A stretch of DNA of 13,111 nt from assembly GCA_030670165.1 (NCBI GenBank), contig DAOVCF010000035.1, positions 1 through 13,111 of the forward strand, given 5' to 3'. The DNA is from Candidatus Stahliibacteriota bacterium (lineage in GTDB: Bacteria > Hydrothermota > Tepidihabitantia > B3-TA06). The notes below the pieces were generated by a model, which was given only the letters and a program-made list of their open reading frames with translations, ran no database searches and was not told where the DNA came from. Below, piece after piece: positions 11,532 through 13,111 of the stretch (position 1 is its first letter; each line of letters begins with the position of its first letter). The translations under genes were made by a program, and so were the position numbers.

Positions 11532-12851
11532 ATGAAAAGGTTTACCTTACTCGCAACCCTCGCCGTACTGCTCGCGGCAAGCATGGCCCACGCAGGGTGG
11601 TTCAGGACGTACGGTAGCGCGGGTCAAGATGAAAAAGGTTACTGTGTTCAAGTAACTCATGATAGCAACTACATAGTCAGCGGTTACAAAGGAAACGATT
11701 TGTGGTTGTTCAAAACCGATACCTTGGGGAATATTTTGTGGGAGTATACTTACGAAGGCCGGGCAGGTAGATGGGTTGAACAAACTACAGACGACGGCTA
11801 CGTAGTTGCTGGTCAACTTAAACTACTTAAAACCAATTCACAAGGTGATTCTCTTTGGATGAAAGATATAGATATCAACAGCTTTTGTGTGCAACAAACT
11901 TCAGATGGCGGTTATATCATTATAGGTGAAAACCAAGGCTTCCCCCGATATATTAAGTTGCTCAAGACTAACTCTGTTGGAGATAGCACTTGGATGCGTA
12001 CTTATTTGTTAGGTGGTTGGGTTTATAGCAGAGGCTACTTTGTTCGTCAAACGGAAGACAAAGGCTTTATAGTGGTCGGTCTTTTGGGAGATACGCTCTA
12101 TGGTGAAGAGAGGACAGCTCTTTGGCTGTTCAAAACAGATTCCGTAGGTGAAATATTGTGGGGTTATACCCAAGGGGGGGAAGAATGGGGAGATCACAAC
12201 GGAGGTAACTGCGTACAACAAATAACGACCAATGACTATGTAGCTTTAGCGAACTTTGGGTTGCTGAAATTTAACCAAGCTGGTGATACCCTATGGACTC
12301 GCAATTATACGGGGGGTGAACGCTTCCAAGAAACAACAAACTCAGATTTCATTCTTACCGGGGCGATAGGAAGTAGCTTTCTTTACAAAATGGTTACCCC
12401 GTTAAGCAATGTGTGGCTTTTCAAGGTTGATAATCAAGGGGATTCCTTATGGAAACTTACATATTCTCCAGGCATAGGCTACAGTGTTGCAGAAACTCCG
12501 GATAAGGGTTTTATTGCTACGGGTATGCTGCAAGTCGGAGATCTTTTTTTACTCAAGACCGACTCTCTTGGTCTGTTGGGAATTACCGAGAACCCAATTG
12601 TCAAAACCGACAATGGCTGGAACGTGCCACATTCAATCGGGAGCTACATCGTACTACACTACAACAACCTCCCACAAGGATTCCGAGCCAGCGTCTTTGA
12701 CGTTTCCGGCCGCAAAGTCGACCAAATCAGAGGTGACGGCATTGAAGGGGCGATGACCTGGGGGATCAATCAGCCGCCCGGTGTGTACTTTATCCAGGCG
12801 TTGGATAATCAAAATCAATTAAAAACAGCCAAAGTAGTGCTGGTTCGTTAA
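11532..12851 (+). CDS. Secreted repeat protein with C-terminal sorting-type domain
   Basis: A 439-aa protein with a signal peptide (MKRFTLLATLAVLLAASMAHA, cleavage probably after AHA). The body has seven degenerate repeats of about 40-60 residues. Each combines a VQQT-DGGYIxxG strand pair with a closing K-T-D/N-S-x-G-D-x-x-W motif, seen as KTDTLGNILW, KTNSQGDSLW, KTNSVGDSTW, KTDSVGEILW, KFNQAGDTLW, KVDNQGDSLW and a degenerate KTDSLG. This suggests a beta-propeller-like fold. The last 80 or so residues (VFDVSGRKVD, PPGVYFIQAL, KTAKVVLVR) resemble the type IX secretion or FlgD-like C-terminal domain, so the protein is probably exported and surface-attached or released. No catalytic residues are recognised. 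The start is set by AAAGGAGG at 11519-11526. The next gene follows by 15 bp. Confidence 0.85.
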   Translation: MKRFTLLATLAVLLAASMAHAGWFRTYGSAGQDEKGYCVQVTHDSNYIVSGYKGNDLWLFKTDTLGNILWEYTYEGRAGRWVEQTTDDGYVVAGQLKLLKTNSQGDSLWMKDIDINSFCVQQTSDGGYIIIGENQGFPRYIKLLKTNSVGDSTWMRTYLLGGWVYSRGYFVRQTEDKGFIVVGLLGDTLYGEERTALWLFKTDSVGEILWGYTQGGEEWGDHNGGNCVQQITTNDYVALANFGLLKFNQAGDTLWTRNYTGGERFQETTNSDFILTGAIGSSFLYKMVTPLSNVWLFKVDNQGDSLWKLTYSPGIGYSVAETPDKGFIATGMLQVGDLFLLKTDSLGLLGITENPIVKTDNGWNVPHSIGSYIVLHYNNLPQGFRASVFDVSGRKVDQIRGDGIEGAMTWGINQPPGVYFIQALDNQNQLKTAKVVLVR

Positions 12852-12866
12852 CACGAGGAGGATGCA

Positions 12867-13111
12867 ATGAAATCAGTAAAACTTCAAAGCAAGCTTCTGT
12901 TCGCTTGCATGGCGTTGATTAGCGCTGCTGCCTTGCTTAAGGCAGATTACTACAAGCCCGATTTCTTTCCCATTGGGCTGACAGGGTTAAACCATACAGG
13001 TTATCCTAGCGATTCAAACTGCCCTTATAGTAACGTTGGAAATTGGACATGGGACCAAGGAACGCAGAGCGAACAGGCCCTGATAGATTCGCTGGGTGTG
13101 AACTGTTTGGG
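12867..13111 (+). CDS. Exported hypothetical protein (partial, 3' end outside window)
   Basis: The frame is open to the window edge for 81 codons. A GAGGAGG at 12855-12861 precedes the ATG. The N-terminus (MKSVKLQSKLLFACMALISA, then AAALLKA) is a signal peptide, probably cleaved after LKA. The mature start reads DYYKPDFFPIGLTGLNH, with later cysteines in SNCPYSN and GVNCLG. The short gap after the repeat-protein gene suggests one operon of exported proteins. The FFPIG and DSLGVN phrases recall the openings of some secreted glycosidase-like or hypothetical FCB proteins, but the fragment is too short to assign a family. Confidence 0.75.
   Translation, partial: MKSVKLQSKLLFACMALISAAALLKADYYKPDFFPIGLTGLNHTGYPSDSNCPYSNVGNWTWDQGTQSEQALIDSLGVNCL

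Overview
The window looks like part of an uncultured bacterial chromosome. Typical bacterial tRNA, Shine-Dalgarno and sigma70/sigma54 signals are present. At the right end are two secreted proteins, one with a seven-fold degenerate repeat and a C-terminal domain resembling a type IX secretion (T9SS) or FlgD-like sorting domain. That style is common in Bacteroidetes/FCB-group relatives and in candidate phyla such as WOR-3. This taxonomic placement is inference, and I would not go below 'FCB-like or candidate-phylum bacterium'.

Left edge and island: positions 1-117 hold the tail of a gene that may encode a BON-like domain. A tRNA-Thr(TGT) then begins at 123 but is broken after its anticodon stem at 165. 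A complete tRNA-Thr with the same 5' half lies at 9669-9742, directly after a tyrosine recombinase (integrase). A 46-bp direct repeat (120-165 and 9666-9711, one mismatch) therefore bounds a roughly 9.5-kb segment that reads as an integrated island in tRNA-Thr. The island-proximal ends carry spaced ggtgca and tgacac motifs that may be integrase arm sites.

Island cargo: an HD-domain protein (382-990) is followed by an overlapping two-component pair, a cytoplasmic GAF-type histidine kinase and an NtrC-class sigma54 activator (1113-4188). About 160 bp downstream is a consensus -24/-12 promoter (4350-4365). It precedes a small protein with a duplicated cysteine motif and two tandem glutamate dehydrogenase homologues (4443-7365). 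The first has all the catalytic residues. The second has lost the catalytic lysine and a substrate-binding lysine, and looks like a regulatory or structural pseudoenzyme. The simplest reading is a self-contained regulatory unit: sensor kinase, sigma54 activator, sigma54 promoter, then the GDH operon. About 970 bp of mostly non-coding, hairpin-rich DNA with gene debris follows, and then the integrase, which carries an unexpected N-terminal membrane segment.

Right flank: beyond the tRNA are more arm-like repeats. Next comes a minus-strand HTH-MNT/HEPN toxin-antitoxin-type pair with a recognisable promoter and a four-half-site GAGAAC operator that overlaps the antitoxin start. The window ends with the secreted repeat protein and the start of another exported protein.
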